From Martelella sp. AD-3 (lineage in GTDB: Bacteria; Pseudomonadota; Alphaproteobacteria; Rhizobiales; Rhizobiaceae), in assembly GCF_001578105.1 (NCBI RefSeq), contig NZ_CP014275.1, positions 3,972,501 through 4,036,500 of the forward strand: a stretch of 64,000 bases of DNA, read 5' to 3'. The position numbers and the translations under genes are program-made. Shown here piece after piece: positions 26,514 through 36,530 of this stretch (position 1 is its first letter; the number at the start of each line of letters is the position of its first letter). The notes beneath the pieces were generated by a model. It was given only the letters and a program-made list of their open reading frames with translations, did no database searches and was not told where the DNA came from.

Positions 26514-27296
26514 TCAGTTGCTGCCGTTGCCGAACATCCGGGCATTGCCCGGCTGATAGCCCGATCCCGGTGTCAGGAAACGCTCGCGTTGGATGCGGCC
26601 CTGGTCGGCGGCGGTGGCGCGCTCGGCTTCGATCAGAGCTTCGGAGCGACCATTGGCGGACATCAGCGCGATCAGGTCGGAAAGCTGCTGCGACTGGAGC
26701 GCGAGAAGCTGATTGCCCGCTTGTGTCGCCTGCAACGCGCCGGTCGCGTTCTGGCTCTGCGCGACAAGGGCGGACATTTCAGCGCGATTGGTGTCAATAT
26801 TTCCGACGACACCGGCCTGCACGCGCATGGCGTCCTGCAAGCCGCCGACCGTATTCTGCCAACGGGACCGTGCATCGGCGACGAGCTGGGCGTCGGTCGC
26901 GGATAGCGAAACCTTGCCGTATTTCTGTTGGAACATCTGATCGACGTTCTGTACGTCGAAGGCAATGTTCTGCGCCTGGGCCAGAAGCTGCTGCGTGCGC
27001 TGGACGTTCTGCTGCAAAGTCTGGAGCGAGGAATATGGCAGACTGGCGAGATTCTTCGCCTGATTGATGAGCATCTGCGCTTCATTCTGAAGCGAGGTGA
27101 TCTGGTGGTTGATCTGCTCCAGCGTGCGTGCGGCGGTCAGAAGGTTCTGCGCATAGTTGGTCGGATCATAGACGATGCGGCCGAAGCCAAAAGCGTGAGC
27201 GGGGCTTGCCAGCATGGGCGACAGTGCAACAGGCATGGCGAGCGTCAGCGCCAGCACGGATGCACTGACATATCGGGAAACGGGGATACGGATCAT
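26514..27296 (-). CDS. trbJ: Conjugal transfer protein TrbJ (VirB5-like)
   Basis: 260 residues with a signal peptide (VLALTLAMPVALSPMLASPAHAF) and the typical opener FGRIVYDPTNYAQNLLTAARTLEQI. The rest is alpha-helical and Gln-rich, as in pilus-tip/VirB5 proteins. Its start overlaps the trbE stop by 4 bases. Confidence 0.93.
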   Translation of the reverse strand: MIRIPVSRYVSASVLALTLAMPVALSPMLASPAHAFGFGRIVYDPTNYAQNLLTAARTLEQINHQITSLQNEAQMLINQAKNLASLPYSSLQTLQQNVQRTQQLLAQAQNIAFDVQNVDQMFQQKYGKVSLSATDAQLVADARSRWQNTVGGLQDAMRVQAGVVGNIDTNRAEMSALVAQSQNATGALQATQAGNQLLALQSQQLSDLIALMSANGRSEALIEAERATAADQGRIQRERFLTPGSGYQPGNARMFGNGSN

Positions 27297-29800
27297 GGCA
27301 GGATCTCCTTTTCTTGGCTGTCATCTGGATGGATTTGATCTGGCGCGACCGACCGAGCGGGCTCTGTGCGTTCGACAAGATTGGTAAGGTTCGGGATCAG
27401 ATCGACGGCCCATTCGACGCCGCGATCGCGCAGCCAAGCCGCGAGAAAACCGTCCTGCCCATGCTCGGCAACGAGTTCGGCGATACGGGTCTGATCGGAT
27501 TTGGATGATGCGGCGCAGAGCGCGAGGCCGACTTCGCTGAGGCCAAGCTCGAACAGGCGATTGCCGCGCCGCGATTGGCAGTAATAGTCCCGCTTTGGCG
27601 TGGCCCGCGCGAGGATCTCGATTTGCCGGTCATTGAGGCCGAAGCGGCGGTAGATTGCCGTGATCTGCGGCTCGATGGCGCGTTCGTTCGGCAGCAGCAG
27701 CCGCGTCGGGCAACTTTCTATGATGGCAGGCGCGATATTGCTGCCATCGATGTCGGAAAGTGACTGCGTGGCGAAAATGACGGAAGCGTTCTTCTTCCTG
27801 AGCGTCTTCAGCCATTCGCGGAGCTGATTGGCGAAACCTTCGTCATCCAGCGCCAGCCAGCCTTCGTCGATGATGAGCAGGGTTGGCCGACCGTCGAGCC
27901 GGTCGCCGATCCGATGAAACAGATAGGACAGGACGGCAGGCGCAGCCCCAGTGCCGACCAGCCCCTCGATCTCGAAGGCCTGTACATCGGCTGATCCGAG
28001 ATGTTCGGCCTCGGCGTCGAGCAACCGGCCATAGGCGCCGCCAATGCAGTAAGGGCGCAACGCCTGTTTCAGATCGTTGGATTGCAGCAGCACGGCAAGG
28101 CCGGTGATGGTCCGTTCCCCCGCCGGGGCGGATGCCAGCGATGTCAGCGCCGTCCAGATGTGCTCCTTCACCTCCGGCGTGATGCTCATGCCTTCACGCA
28201 TCAGGATCGCGGCGATCCAGTCAGCGGCCCATGACCGTTCATAGGCATCATCGATCCGCGCCAGCGGTTGCAGGGAAACGGAAACCTCCGATCCCTCGGT
28301 CAATCCACCGCCGAGATCATGCCAGTCGCCACCCATGGCGAGCGCCGATGCCCGGATCGATCCCCCGAAATCGAAAGCGAAAATCTGGCTTCGCTCATAA
28401 CGGCGAAATTGCAACGCCATCAGCGCCAGCAGCACGGACTTGCCTGCGCCGGTCGGGCCGACGACGAGGGTATGGCCCACGTCGCCGACATGAAGGGAAA
28501 GCCGGAACGGCGTCGAACCCTCGGTCTTGCCGTAAAGCAAGGGGGGCGCTCCGAGATGTTCGTTCCGTTCCGGCCCCGCCCACACGGCCGATAGCGGGAT
28601 CATGTGGGCAAGGTTGAGCGTCGAGACCGGCGGCTGCCGAACATTGGCATAGGCATGTCCGGGGATTGAGCCGAGCCAGGCATCGACGGCATTGACGGTT
28701 TCCGGCATGGCCGTGAAGTCACGGCCCTGAATGATCTTCTCGACCAGACGCAGCTTCTCGTCGGCGATACGGGGATCGGCGTCCCAGACGGTGACGGTTG
28801 CTGTGACATAGGCCATGCCGGCGACGTCAGCGCCCAGTTCCTGCAAGGCCATGTCGGCATCGAGCGCCTTGTTGGACGCATCGGTGTCCACCAGCGCCGA
28901 TTGCTCGTTGGTCAACACCTCCTTGAGGATCGCGGCGATGGATTTTCTCTTGGCGAACCATTGACGGCGGATTTTGGTGAGGAGTTTCGTCGCGTCCGTC
29001 TTGTCCATCAGGATGGCGCGGGTGGACCAGCGATACGGGAACGCGAGCCGGTTCATCTCGTCGAGCAGGCCGGGCGTGGTCGCTGTCGGAAAGCCTGTGA
29101 TGGTCAGGATGCGCAGATGCGACAAGCCCAGGCGTGGCTCCAGCCCGCCGGTCAGCGGCTGATCGGCCAGCAGCGCGTCGATGTGCATCGGCACCTCGGG
29201 CACGCGGACGCGATGGCGGTTCGTGGAAATCGTGGAATGGAGATAGGTCAGCGTGCCCGCGTCATCGATCCAGTGGCATTCGGGCATGAAGCCGTCGAGT
29301 AGTGCCAGCACGCGGTCGGTGCGGTCGACAAAGCCGCGCATCAGCTCCCATGGATTGACGCCGGATTGCTCACGGCCCTCGTAGAGCCAGGTCTCGGCGC
29401 GAGCCGCATCTTCGGCGGGTGGCAGCCAGAGGAAGGTCAGGAAGTAGCCCGACACGAAATGCGTGCCCGCTTCCTCGAAGGCAGCTTTGCGCTCGGCATC
29501 GACCAGAGCGGAGGCCGGATCAGGAAATTGGCTGCCGGGATAGGTCGCGGCTTCGCTTCGTTGTGCCTCAACAAAGATCGACCAGCCGGAGCCGAGGCGG
29601 CGCACGGCGTTGTTGATACGCCCGGCGACCGCGACCAGTTCGGCGGCAACAGCGGAATCCAGATCCGGCCCGCGAAACTTCGCAGTCCTCTGGAAACTGC
29701 CGTCCTTGTTCAGTACGACGCCCGAGCCAACCAGCGCGGCCCAGGGCAGGAAATCCGCGAGGCGGGTGGCGGTACGGCGATATTCGGTGAGGTTCATCAT
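27293..29800 (-). CDS. trbE: Conjugal transfer ATPase TrbE (VirB4-like)
   Basis: 835 residues from the ATG at 29800; a frame that extends to 29989 overlaps trbD and is rejected. CagE/VirB4 N-terminal domain (ADFLPWAALVGSGVVLNKDGSFQRT) and a RecA-like core with Walker A VGPTGAGKSVLL and Walker B TLLIIDEGW. It powers pilus assembly and substrate transfer at the inner membrane. Confidence 0.95.
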   Translation of the reverse strand: MMNLTEYRRTATRLADFLPWAALVGSGVVLNKDGSFQRTAKFRGPDLDSAVAAELVAVAGRINNAVRRLGSGWSIFVEAQRSEAATYPGSQFPDPASALVDAERKAAFEEAGTHFVSGYFLTFLWLPPAEDAARAETWLYEGREQSGVNPWELMRGFVDRTDRVLALLDGFMPECHWIDDAGTLTYLHSTISTNRHRVRVPEVPMHIDALLADQPLTGGLEPRLGLSHLRILTITGFPTATTPGLLDEMNRLAFPYRWSTRAILMDKTDATKLLTKIRRQWFAKRKSIAAILKEVLTNEQSALVDTDASNKALDADMALQELGADVAGMAYVTATVTVWDADPRIADEKLRLVEKIIQGRDFTAMPETVNAVDAWLGSIPGHAYANVRQPPVSTLNLAHMIPLSAVWAGPERNEHLGAPPLLYGKTEGSTPFRLSLHVGDVGHTLVVGPTGAGKSVLLALMALQFRRYERSQIFAFDFGGSIRASALAMGGDWHDLGGGLTEGSEVSVSLQPLARIDDAYERSWAADWIAAILMREGMSITPEVKEHIWTALTSLASAPAGERTITGLAVLLQSNDLKQALRPYCIGGAYGRLLDAEAEHLGSADVQAFEIEGLVGTGAAPAVLSYLFHRIGDRLDGRPTLLIIDEGWLALDDEGFANQLREWLKTLRKKNASVIFATQSLSDIDGSNIAPAIIESCPTRLLLPNERAIEPQITAIYRRFGLNDRQIEILARATPKRDYYCQSRRGNRLFELGLSEVGLALCAASSKSDQTRIAELVAEHGQDGFLAAWLRDRGVEWAVDLIPNLTNLVERTEPARSVAPDQIHPDDSQEKEILP

Positions 29801-29810
29801 GGCCGCGCCC

Positions 29811-30092
29811 TCACACCGACAGATGACCGGGGATGCGCAGATGCCTGCGCCCCACCTCGACGAAGAGCGGATCGCGTTTGGCAGCCCATACCGCGAGGAA
29901 ATGACCGACTGCCCAGATGGCGATGCCAACCAGCCAGAGACGGAGGCCGAGGCCGACGGCGCCGGCCAGCGTGCCGTTGACAATGGCAATCGAACGCGGT
30001 GCGCCGCCGAGCAGGATATGCTCGGTCAGCGCCCGGTGAACCGAGATGGAGAAGCCCGGCACCGTATCGAGCTGTTCAAACCCGCCCGCCAT
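29811..30092 (-). CDS. trbD: Conjugal transfer protein TrbD (VirB3-like)
   Basis: 93 residues from the ATG at 30092, whose A overlaps the last base of the trbC stop. The N-terminus has PGFSISVHRALTEHILLGGAPR (VirB3 signature), then two membrane helices (VGLGLRLWLVGIAIWAVGHFLAVW), ending KRDPLFVEVGRRHLRIPGHLSV. Small inner-membrane partner of TrbE. Confidence 0.93.
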   Translation of the reverse strand: MAGGFEQLDTVPGFSISVHRALTEHILLGGAPRSIAIVNGTLAGAVGLGLRLWLVGIAIWAVGHFLAVWAAKRDPLFVEVGRRHLRIPGHLSV

Positions 30093-30424
30093 CAGATGAG
30101 CGCCCCGCCGCCGAACGAGAAGAACGACAGGAAGAAGCTCGACGCGGCGAAAGCGATGGACAGGCCGAAGACGATCTGAATCAGGCGGCGGAAGCCGCCG
30201 GAGGTATCGCCAAAGGCCAGCGCCAGGCCGGTGGCGATGATGACGATGACGGCGATGATCTTGGCGACAGGACCCTCGATCGACTGGAGGATCGACTGAA
30301 GCGGTGCCTCCCAGGGCATGGAGGAGCCGGAGGCGTGTGCGGCAGGCGCCAGCATCAGACTGATGGAAACAGTGGCAGCGGCGGTTGCCATGATGCGGCA
30401 GCCGCGTGAAATCGTGCGGATCAT
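30092..30424 (-). CDS. trbC: Conjugal transfer pilin TrbC (VirB2-like)
   Basis: 110 residues: a cleavable signal (ISLMLAPAAHASGSSMPWEAPL), then two hydrophobic segments (IIAVIVIIATGLALAF and FGLSIAFAASSFFLSFFSFGG) as in cyclic or linear T4SS pilins. It forms the mating pilus. Its start overlaps the trbB stop by 4 bases. Confidence 0.93.
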   Translation of the reverse strand: MIRTISRGCRIMATAAATVSISLMLAPAAHASGSSMPWEAPLQSILQSIEGPVAKIIAVIVIIATGLALAFGDTSGGFRRLIQIVFGLSIAFAASSFFLSFFSFGGGALI

Positions 30425-31428
30425 GAAAGGTTTCCTTTCGGGGTGGTTGCCAAAGTGATGGGATGCGTGATGGCGTAATCGCCGTCCGGCCCCAGCCCAT
30501 CGACGCGGGCGAGTTCGACCAGCCGGCGGGAAGAGCCGCGTCCGGCAAGAACGGCGACGAGGTCGATTGTCTCGGCGATCAGGGCGCGCGGGACGGTGAT
30601 GACGGCTTCCTGGATGAGCTGTTCGAGGCGTCGCAGCGCGCCAATGCCGGAACCGGCATGGATGGTGCCGATCCCGCCCGGATGGCCGGTGCCCCAGGCT
30701 TTAAGGAGGTCGAGAGCTTCGGACCCGCGCACCTCGCCGACCGGGATGCGATCCGGGCGCAGGCGCAGCGACGAACGCACCAGGTCGGAGAGGGTCGCCA
30801 CGCCATCCTTGGTGCGCATCGCGACCAGATTGGGCGCGGCGCATTGCAGTTCGCGCGTGTCTTCAATGATCACGACGCGGTCCGAAGTCTTGGCGACTTC
30901 TGCCAGCAGCGCGTTGGTCAGCGTGGTTTTTCCGGTCGAGGTGCCGCCCGCGACAAGGATATTGGCGCGCGTGGCGACGTTCAGGCGCAGCACCTCGGCC
31001 TGAGCACTGGTCATGATCCCAGCGTTTACATAGTCGTCGAGCGTGAACACCGCGACGGCAGGCTTGCGTATGGCGAAAGCGGGTGCTGCGACCACCGGCG
31101 GCAGCAGACCCTCGAACCGTTCGCCGGTCTCGGGCAGTTCAGCCGACACACGCGGATTGCGGGCATGAACCTCGGCGCCGACATGATGGGCGACCAGCCT
31201 GACGATCCGCTCGCCATCGGCAGCCGACAGCCTCTCCCCCGTATCGGCCAGCCCTTCGGAGAGCCGATCCACCCAGATGCGGCCATCGGGATTCAGCATC
31301 ACCTCAACCACAGCTGGATCTTCCAGAAACCGGGCAATCGATGCCCCGAGCGCGGTGCGCAGCATCCGCGCACCACGCGCAATCGTCTCGGGTTTCTGAT
31401 GTGATGCGGTCATGGCGGCCCCATTCAT
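30421..31428 (-). CDS. trbB: Conjugal transfer ATPase TrbB (VirB11-like)
   Basis: 335 residues. N-terminal domain with [17 protein letters not shown], then Walker [18 protein letters not shown], the Asp box [12 protein letters not shown], and the His box [13 protein letters not shown]. Hexameric hotdog-like secretion ATPase at the channel base. First trb gene of the run; ATG at 31428 or 31413 are both possible since neither has a strong ribosome site. Confidence 0.95.
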   Translation of the reverse strand: MNGAAMTASHQKPETIARGARMLRTALGASIARFLEDPAVVEVMLNPDGRIWVDRLSEGLADTGERLSAADGERIVRLVAHHVGAEVHARNPRVSAELPETGERFEGLLPPVVAAPAFAIRKPAVAVFTLDDYVNAGIMTSAQAEVLRLNVATRANILVAGGTSTGKTTLTNALLAEVAKTSDRVVIIEDTRELQCAAPNLVAMRTKDGVATLSDLVRSSLRLRPDRIPVGEVRGSEALDLLKAWGTGHPGGIGTIHAGSGIGALRRLEQLIQEAVITVPRALIAETIDLVAVLAGRGSSRRLVELARVDGLGPDGDYAITHPITLATTPKGNLS

Positions 31429-31559
31429 GGCGGGACGCGCAAAAGACGGACCCCGGATTGGGGTCGATTAAAAGAACCTGATTTAGGGCCGTTTCAACAG
31501 ATGTTTACGCGTGTGCGGGCATCGGCGGCGCAGGGCGGCAAATAGGATGGATCTAAAGT

Positions 31560-32021
31560 TCAGAGCTGGTTTCCATCCGCTTCGGACTGGCCTTGTGACG
31601 AAAGATCGTGAAGCGAATCCATATCCCGCGACAACTCTTTCAGGAATCTGTCGCCGGAAGCCAGGCGCTTGCCCAGCGTCTGCATGAAGCCTTCGAAGCG
31701 CTCGTTGCCCTTGATGCGCGCCGATTGTTTCGCGCTATCTGACAGCGGCGGCGTCATGGTGAGCCAGAATTGTACGAACAGCGAAAGCGTCTCGCCGAGG
31801 ATGGCCACATCTTCGTCCAGCATATCGAACTGGCGGCCAAGCTTATCCAGGCGTCGCGACATTGCGGCTTCCAGCCGTTCGGTCGTGTCACCGGACAGGA
31901 AGGATGCTACCGCAGCCTCGATCACCGCGGATTTTGAAACATTGCAACGCAGCGCCAGACCCTCGACCTGCTTCAGCAGATCCGGGGAGAAGTAGACATT
32001 CATGCGGGTTCGACTCGTCAT
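31560..32021 (-). CDS. CopG/RHH-family transfer regulator
   Basis: 153 residues from the ATG at 32021 (AAGGAA upstream). An N-terminal ribbon-helix-helix (RTRMNVYFSPDLLKQVEGLALRCNVSKSAVIEAAVASFL) and a helical C-terminal part with coiled-coil character. The position between traG and trbB is usual for such proteins. It may regulate the operon or help the relaxosome; DNA binding is clear from the fold, the target is not. Confidence 0.85.
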   Translation of the reverse strand: MTSRTRMNVYFSPDLLKQVEGLALRCNVSKSAVIEAAVASFLSGDTTERLEAAMSRRLDKLGRQFDMLDEDVAILGETLSLFVQFWLTMTPPLSDSAKQSARIKGNERFEGFMQTLGKRLASGDRFLKELSRDMDSLHDLSSQGQSEADGNQL

Positions 32022-32035
32022 GCCTGTCTTCCTTC

Positions 32036-34024
32036 TCAAAGCTCGATGCCGTCATTTGGGTCAAGTGACGCCTGCCGCGCGACCATGCGCATCCGCTGAC
32101 GCATGGCACGGGCTTTGGCGGCATCGACGTCGGGCTCATCATCGAGAAAGTCGAACTCCTGCGATGGCGGCGGTGGTGGCGGGATGATTTCCTCATGCTC
32201 GGGAAGCTCCGGCTCACGACGGATACCGGCATTGGCAGGATCGTCGTCGGACGTGTTCGACGTGGGTCCGTGGCCGGCCGCGGCCGTAACAACACGGCTC
32301 GTCCAGTCGTCTGGCGCCGATGTTTCCATCTTCACCGACTGCTTGCGTAGGTCGGGCGGCGGCAGCACCCGTTCTTGAAGCCGCGCATCGGCATAGTAGC
32401 GCGCCTTGGCGGCGCGGATGGGCGGCACACCCGCTACCATGACGATCTCGTCGGTTGGCGGAAGCTGCATGATTTCGCCGGGCGTCAGCAATGGCCGCGC
32501 CGTTTCCTGCCGCGACACCATGAGGTGCCCCAGCCATGGCGCGAGGCGATGGCCGGCATAGTTGGTGGAATCGCGCATTTCCGTAGCCGTGCCGAGCGCA
32601 TCGCTGATCCGCTTGGCGGTGCGTTCGTCATTGGCGGCGAAGGCCACGCGCACATGGCAATTATCGAGAATGGCATTGTTTTGCCCATAGGCGCGCTCGA
32701 TCTGGTTGAGAGATTGGGCAATCAGAAAGGCTTTCAGGCCGTAGCCGGCCATGAACGCCAGCGCTGATTCAAAGAAATCCAGCCGCCCCAGTGCCGGAAA
32801 CTCGTCGAGCATCAACAGCAGCCGGTGCCGCTTGCCGGAGGTCTCCAGTTCCTCGGTTAGCCGCCGTCCGACCTGATTGAGGATGAGGCGGATCAGCGGT
32901 TTGGTCCGATTGATGTCCGAGGGCGGTACGACGAGATAGAGGCTCACCGGTTCCTTCGCGCCGACCAGATCGGCGATGCGCCAATCGCAGCGCGCCGTCA
33001 CGCAGGCGACAACCGGATCTCGGTAAAGACCGAGAAACGACATGGCGGTCGAAAGGACGCCGGAGCGTTCGTTCTCTGATTTGTTGAGAAGCTCGCGCGC
33101 AGACGAGGCAATGACAGGATGAACACCGGCTTCCCCCAGATGCGGCGTGTCCATCATTGCGCGTAAGGTTGCCTCGACCGGACGGCGCGGATCGGACAGG
33201 AAATTGGCGACACCAGCCAGTGTCTTTTCTTTCTCGGCATAGAGAACGTGCAGGATCGCGCCGACGAGTAGGCTGTGGCTGGTCTTTTCCCAATGGTTGC
33301 GCTTGTCGAGGCTGCCTTCGGGATCAACAAGAATGTCCGCGATGTTCTGCACATCGCGGACTTCCCATTCCCCCTGCCGCACTTCCAACAGCGGATTATA
33401 GGCTGCGGAATATACATTGGTCGGATCGAACAGCAGGACCCGGCCATGATGGGACCGGAATCCCGCTGTCAGATTCCAGTTCTCCCCCTTGATGTCATGG
33501 ACAATACAGCTTCCCGGCCAGGTCAGCAGCGTTGGCACGACGAGGCCCACGCCCTTGCCGGATCGGGTTGGCGCAAAGCACAGAACATGCTCGGGGCCGT
33601 CATGACGCAGATAATCCTTGCTGTGCCGCCCCAGCACGACGCCATCCGGGCCGAGCAATCCGGCAGCATGGATTTCCTTATCCTCGGCCCATCGCGCTGA
33701 GCCATAGGTGGCGACATTACGAGCCTCGCGTGCCCGGATGATCGACATGAGAAAGGCGGCAGCTATGGCCAGAACCGCTCCGGACGTGGCGATGAACGCG
33801 CCTTCGGTAAAGATGCCCGGCGCATAGGCATCGTAAGAGAACCACCACCAGAAGAAGGCCGGTGGATAGTAGAACGGCCATCCGGCAATATCGAACCAGG
33901 GGTTGCCGAGCTGTGGCTGGAAGCCGAGCCGGAAAGCCACCCATTGCGTTGCAGCCCAGACCATCACCACGATGATGGTGAACACGACAATGATCTGGAC
34001 CCAAAGTATTCGGCCTCCACGCAT
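32036..34024 (-). CDS. traG: Type IV coupling protein TraG (VirD4-like)
   Basis: 662 residues from the ATG at 34024 (GGAG 5 bases upstream). Two N-terminal membrane helices, then a RecA-like ATPase with Walker A APTRSGKGVGLVVPTLL and Walker B LLLMLDEFPALG. It recruits the relaxase-DNA complex to the secretion channel and pumps DNA. A Pro-rich acidic tail (EEIIPPPPPPSQ) is typical. Confidence 0.95.
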   Translation of the reverse strand: MRGGRILWVQIIVVFTIIVVMVWAATQWVAFRLGFQPQLGNPWFDIAGWPFYYPPAFFWWWFSYDAYAPGIFTEGAFIATSGAVLAIAAAFLMSIIRAREARNVATYGSARWAEDKEIHAAGLLGPDGVVLGRHSKDYLRHDGPEHVLCFAPTRSGKGVGLVVPTLLTWPGSCIVHDIKGENWNLTAGFRSHHGRVLLFDPTNVYSAAYNPLLEVRQGEWEVRDVQNIADILVDPEGSLDKRNHWEKTSHSLLVGAILHVLYAEKEKTLAGVANFLSDPRRPVEATLRAMMDTPHLGEAGVHPVIASSARELLNKSENERSGVLSTAMSFLGLYRDPVVACVTARCDWRIADLVGAKEPVSLYLVVPPSDINRTKPLIRLILNQVGRRLTEELETSGKRHRLLLMLDEFPALGRLDFFESALAFMAGYGLKAFLIAQSLNQIERAYGQNNAILDNCHVRVAFAANDERTAKRISDALGTATEMRDSTNYAGHRLAPWLGHLMVSRQETARPLLTPGEIMQLPPTDEIVMVAGVPPIRAAKARYYADARLQERVLPPPDLRKQSVKMETSAPDDWTSRVVTAAAGHGPTSNTSDDDPANAGIRREPELPEHEEIIPPPPPPSQEFDFLDDEPDVDAAKARAMRQRMRMVARQASLDPNDGIEL

Positions 34025-34144
34025 ACAGGCTCCAATTGGCAAGAGAGACGGAGCCGATCAGAGAATAGAGGTTTTTGCGAGTGGCAACAGGAAAGGCGGG
34101 GGCGCCGCGTTGCCGGATACTATAGGCGGTATATCGGCAAAGGC

Positions 34145-36217
34145 TCAAACCCCGAGCCCCCGCGTCCGCCCCAACTGCCACGAGACTGATCCACCCTGCA
34201 CGATGCCAGCAACCTCGCGGCCGATCTGGCGGTCGATTACTGGCCGCCATGGGACGAGAGTGAACTCGTGGCTCTTTTCGATAATGGCGAACTTGCCGCT
34301 CGATAGATGTGCGGTCCCGGTGAACTTGCCAGTGACAGTTTCTCCATCGGCAGCCGCGCGGAATGGCAGCGCCTTGCTCCCGGCCATCTCCGCACCGACT
34401 CGGGCCACTTCCCGTTCCCGCAGATTGGCGAGCAGGTTTCGCCGATAGAAAATGCGTCCATTCTGCTGCCGCGTGGCATCGCCCTGTGCGATATGATGCT
34501 CACGGCGCTGATCCATCGCCTCGCGCACCTGCTGGCCGAAACCTGCCGGGGTAAAGGCCGAAGCGTCCGGCATAACCAGTCGTCGGTCCAACCAGGTCGC
34601 ACCATCGGCGCCGATCTGCTTTTCCAGATCGAAGGTCGAGACGACACGGATGCTGGCCTGCCGGTTGCGACCGGCATCATAGGCGGTGGCGCGGCTCTCG
34701 AAGTCATCGGGGATGCGCCACTGGTCAGCGTCGATCCGCTCAGCGATGCCGGCGCGGCGCAACGCCTCCAGTCGCCGGACATGGGCATCGACATAGCCCT
34801 CGTAATCGCCGCCCGGTATACGTCCTTCGAACTTCGCCTGTTCCAGATGGCGGCTCGGTCGGTAAATACCGTTCTCCGAGATCGCAGCGATGGTGCGATC
34901 AGAGGGACGTTGTGCTGTATCGGCGGGACCGACTTCCACGATGCTGCCGATCCGGGCATCCTCGACGCGGGCCGGATCAATGCCGGGAAGATGGTGTGTT
35001 CGTCCGTCGATACCGTCCACCACGAGCGTCAGGCTCTCGCCCATCTCGTCGGTGAGATATTTGTCCACGATGCGGCCAGTGATGGGCGCCGCAGGTGCGG
35101 TATCGTGAAGCTGGAACGTCATCGGATCGCGCTCCAGCCCGTCGGCCTTCAGCGCCTTGTGCATGTTGCGGATGATGTCACCGCGCTCACCCAGTTCACG
35201 CAACGCCGGCTCCATCTTCTCGCCAAGCTCCCAGACGCCAGGTGCATGTTCCGTAGCCAGCCCCATCTTTTCCAGTTTGGCGAGACGGCGCAGGCGAAGC
35301 GTGCGATTGAACTGGCGGCGGGCATTTGCCGGTTCGTGGCGAAGATCGAGGAACCGTTCGTCAGCCTCCTCGGTCATAGCGCGGTCGATGCGGGTGAAGC
35401 GGTCCTGATCAATTTCGGCAGACAGCTTGCGGCTCTGCTCGATCTCAGTCACGGGGCCGAGTTCCAGCGTGGTCAGTTCGCTCGCCCGCTCACGAATGCC
35501 ATTGCCGAGATAGTCGCCATTGATGACCAGGTTCTCGCCCAGATCGTCCTTGCCCCGAACGATGACATGGACATGGGGATGTCCGGTATTGTGGTGATTG
35601 ACCGCCACCCAATCGAGTTTCGTGCCAAGGTCGGCCTCGATGCGGCTCATCAGATCGCGGGTGTGTTCGGTGAGGTCGGAAAGATCGGCGGCATCTTCGG
35701 GCGAAACGATAAAGCGGAACTGATGGCGATCGTCCTTGCCGCGATCAAGGAAGGCATCTCCATCGGCGCGATCCTCGGTCGCCGAATAGAGCTGGCCACG
35801 CTCGCCATCACGCGAGGTTCCGTCTCGCTGGATATAGCGCAGATGGGCAGCCCCTTTGCCGTTCTTCCCCGCGCTCTGAACGTACCGGGTTTTGACGACG
35901 ACGCGGCGCACTCCGGTCGCACTGTGACGCCAGCCGCCCGACAGGGTTCTGGCGCGGACAAAGGCCGCCCCACGCCCACGCTTGACGCCCGGACCTTTGC
36001 TCGCCCGCGATGCCTTCCCGCTCTTTCCGGCCGAACCAGATGAAGACGACGAGGACGTCCGTGATGCGAATGATGATGATCGACCGGGACCGTTGCTATG
36101 CTGACGCGCCAGCTTCTTCGCCTGCGTCAGAAAGCTCTTCGCCTTGCCCCCCTTCGGCACGTCGGATTTGATCCGGCCAGGCCTGGGGCGAAAGCGGTTC
36201 TCGTCGTCGGCGCTCAT
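34145..36217 (-). CDS. Relaxase (MOBP-type, DUF3363)
   Basis: 690 residues. A Ser/Lys-rich N-terminus, then the relaxase domain with a candidate nicking Tyr in VVKTRYVQSAG or LRYIQRDG, and the metal-binding histidine motif NHHNTGHPHVHVIVRG. The C-terminal half is DUF3363. It cleaves oriT on one strand, stays bound to the 5' end and pilots it into the recipient. The gap upstream (36218-36530) is the expected oriT location. No frameshift is visible. Confidence 0.93.
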   Translation of the reverse strand: MSADDENRFRPRPGRIKSDVPKGGKAKSFLTQAKKLARQHSNGPGRSSSFASRTSSSSSSGSAGKSGKASRASKGPGVKRGRGAAFVRARTLSGGWRHSATGVRRVVVKTRYVQSAGKNGKGAAHLRYIQRDGTSRDGERGQLYSATEDRADGDAFLDRGKDDRHQFRFIVSPEDAADLSDLTEHTRDLMSRIEADLGTKLDWVAVNHHNTGHPHVHVIVRGKDDLGENLVINGDYLGNGIRERASELTTLELGPVTEIEQSRKLSAEIDQDRFTRIDRAMTEEADERFLDLRHEPANARRQFNRTLRLRRLAKLEKMGLATEHAPGVWELGEKMEPALRELGERGDIIRNMHKALKADGLERDPMTFQLHDTAPAAPITGRIVDKYLTDEMGESLTLVVDGIDGRTHHLPGIDPARVEDARIGSIVEVGPADTAQRPSDRTIAAISENGIYRPSRHLEQAKFEGRIPGGDYEGYVDAHVRRLEALRRAGIAERIDADQWRIPDDFESRATAYDAGRNRQASIRVVSTFDLEKQIGADGATWLDRRLVMPDASAFTPAGFGQQVREAMDQRREHHIAQGDATRQQNGRIFYRRNLLANLREREVARVGAEMAGSKALPFRAAADGETVTGKFTGTAHLSSGKFAIIEKSHEFTLVPWRPVIDRQIGREVAGIVQGGSVSWQLGRTRGLGV

Positions 36218-36530
36218 GAGCGCATCCCATGCCGTTCAGGCACGCAAACGGCTGGTATTCGCCCATAGTGCCGGTCAAAACCCAGTAAAGCCAAGGCTTT
36301 GCGCCACATCGCGGCACGCAAGGCCCGGAGGCAGGGTGCCGTGCGCCGCGCCCCAAAACAGTGTGCAGACAAGGGCTTGCCCAGAAACCGGCCCGACACG
36401 GTGCCGGTTTCCTTTATCTTGCCCTCCGCCTTCCCTGCCCTTTTTGCCCTTCCTGCCGGGAATGCTGCCAGGCGCACCCAAGCCTGACTGCACACCGGAA
36501 ATGGACCGAACGAGCGCGTAAACGCCATGC
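36218..36530. other. Candidate oriT region
   Basis: 313 bases with no gene between the lytic transglycosylase and the relaxase. An 8-bp inverted repeat AAACCGGC (36385-36392) / GCCGGTTT (36403-36410) is followed 4 bases later by TATCTTG-CC (36415-36423). This differs by one base from the IncP-type nick consensus (TATCCTG then C), so a nick between 36421 and 36422 is proposed. The arrangement repeat-then-nick and the neighbouring MOBP relaxase support the idea. Confidence 0.5.

Noticed and set aside
34307..36043. 578-codon plus-strand frame over the relaxase
   Set aside because: Antisense shadow of the relaxase; no domain, no start signal.
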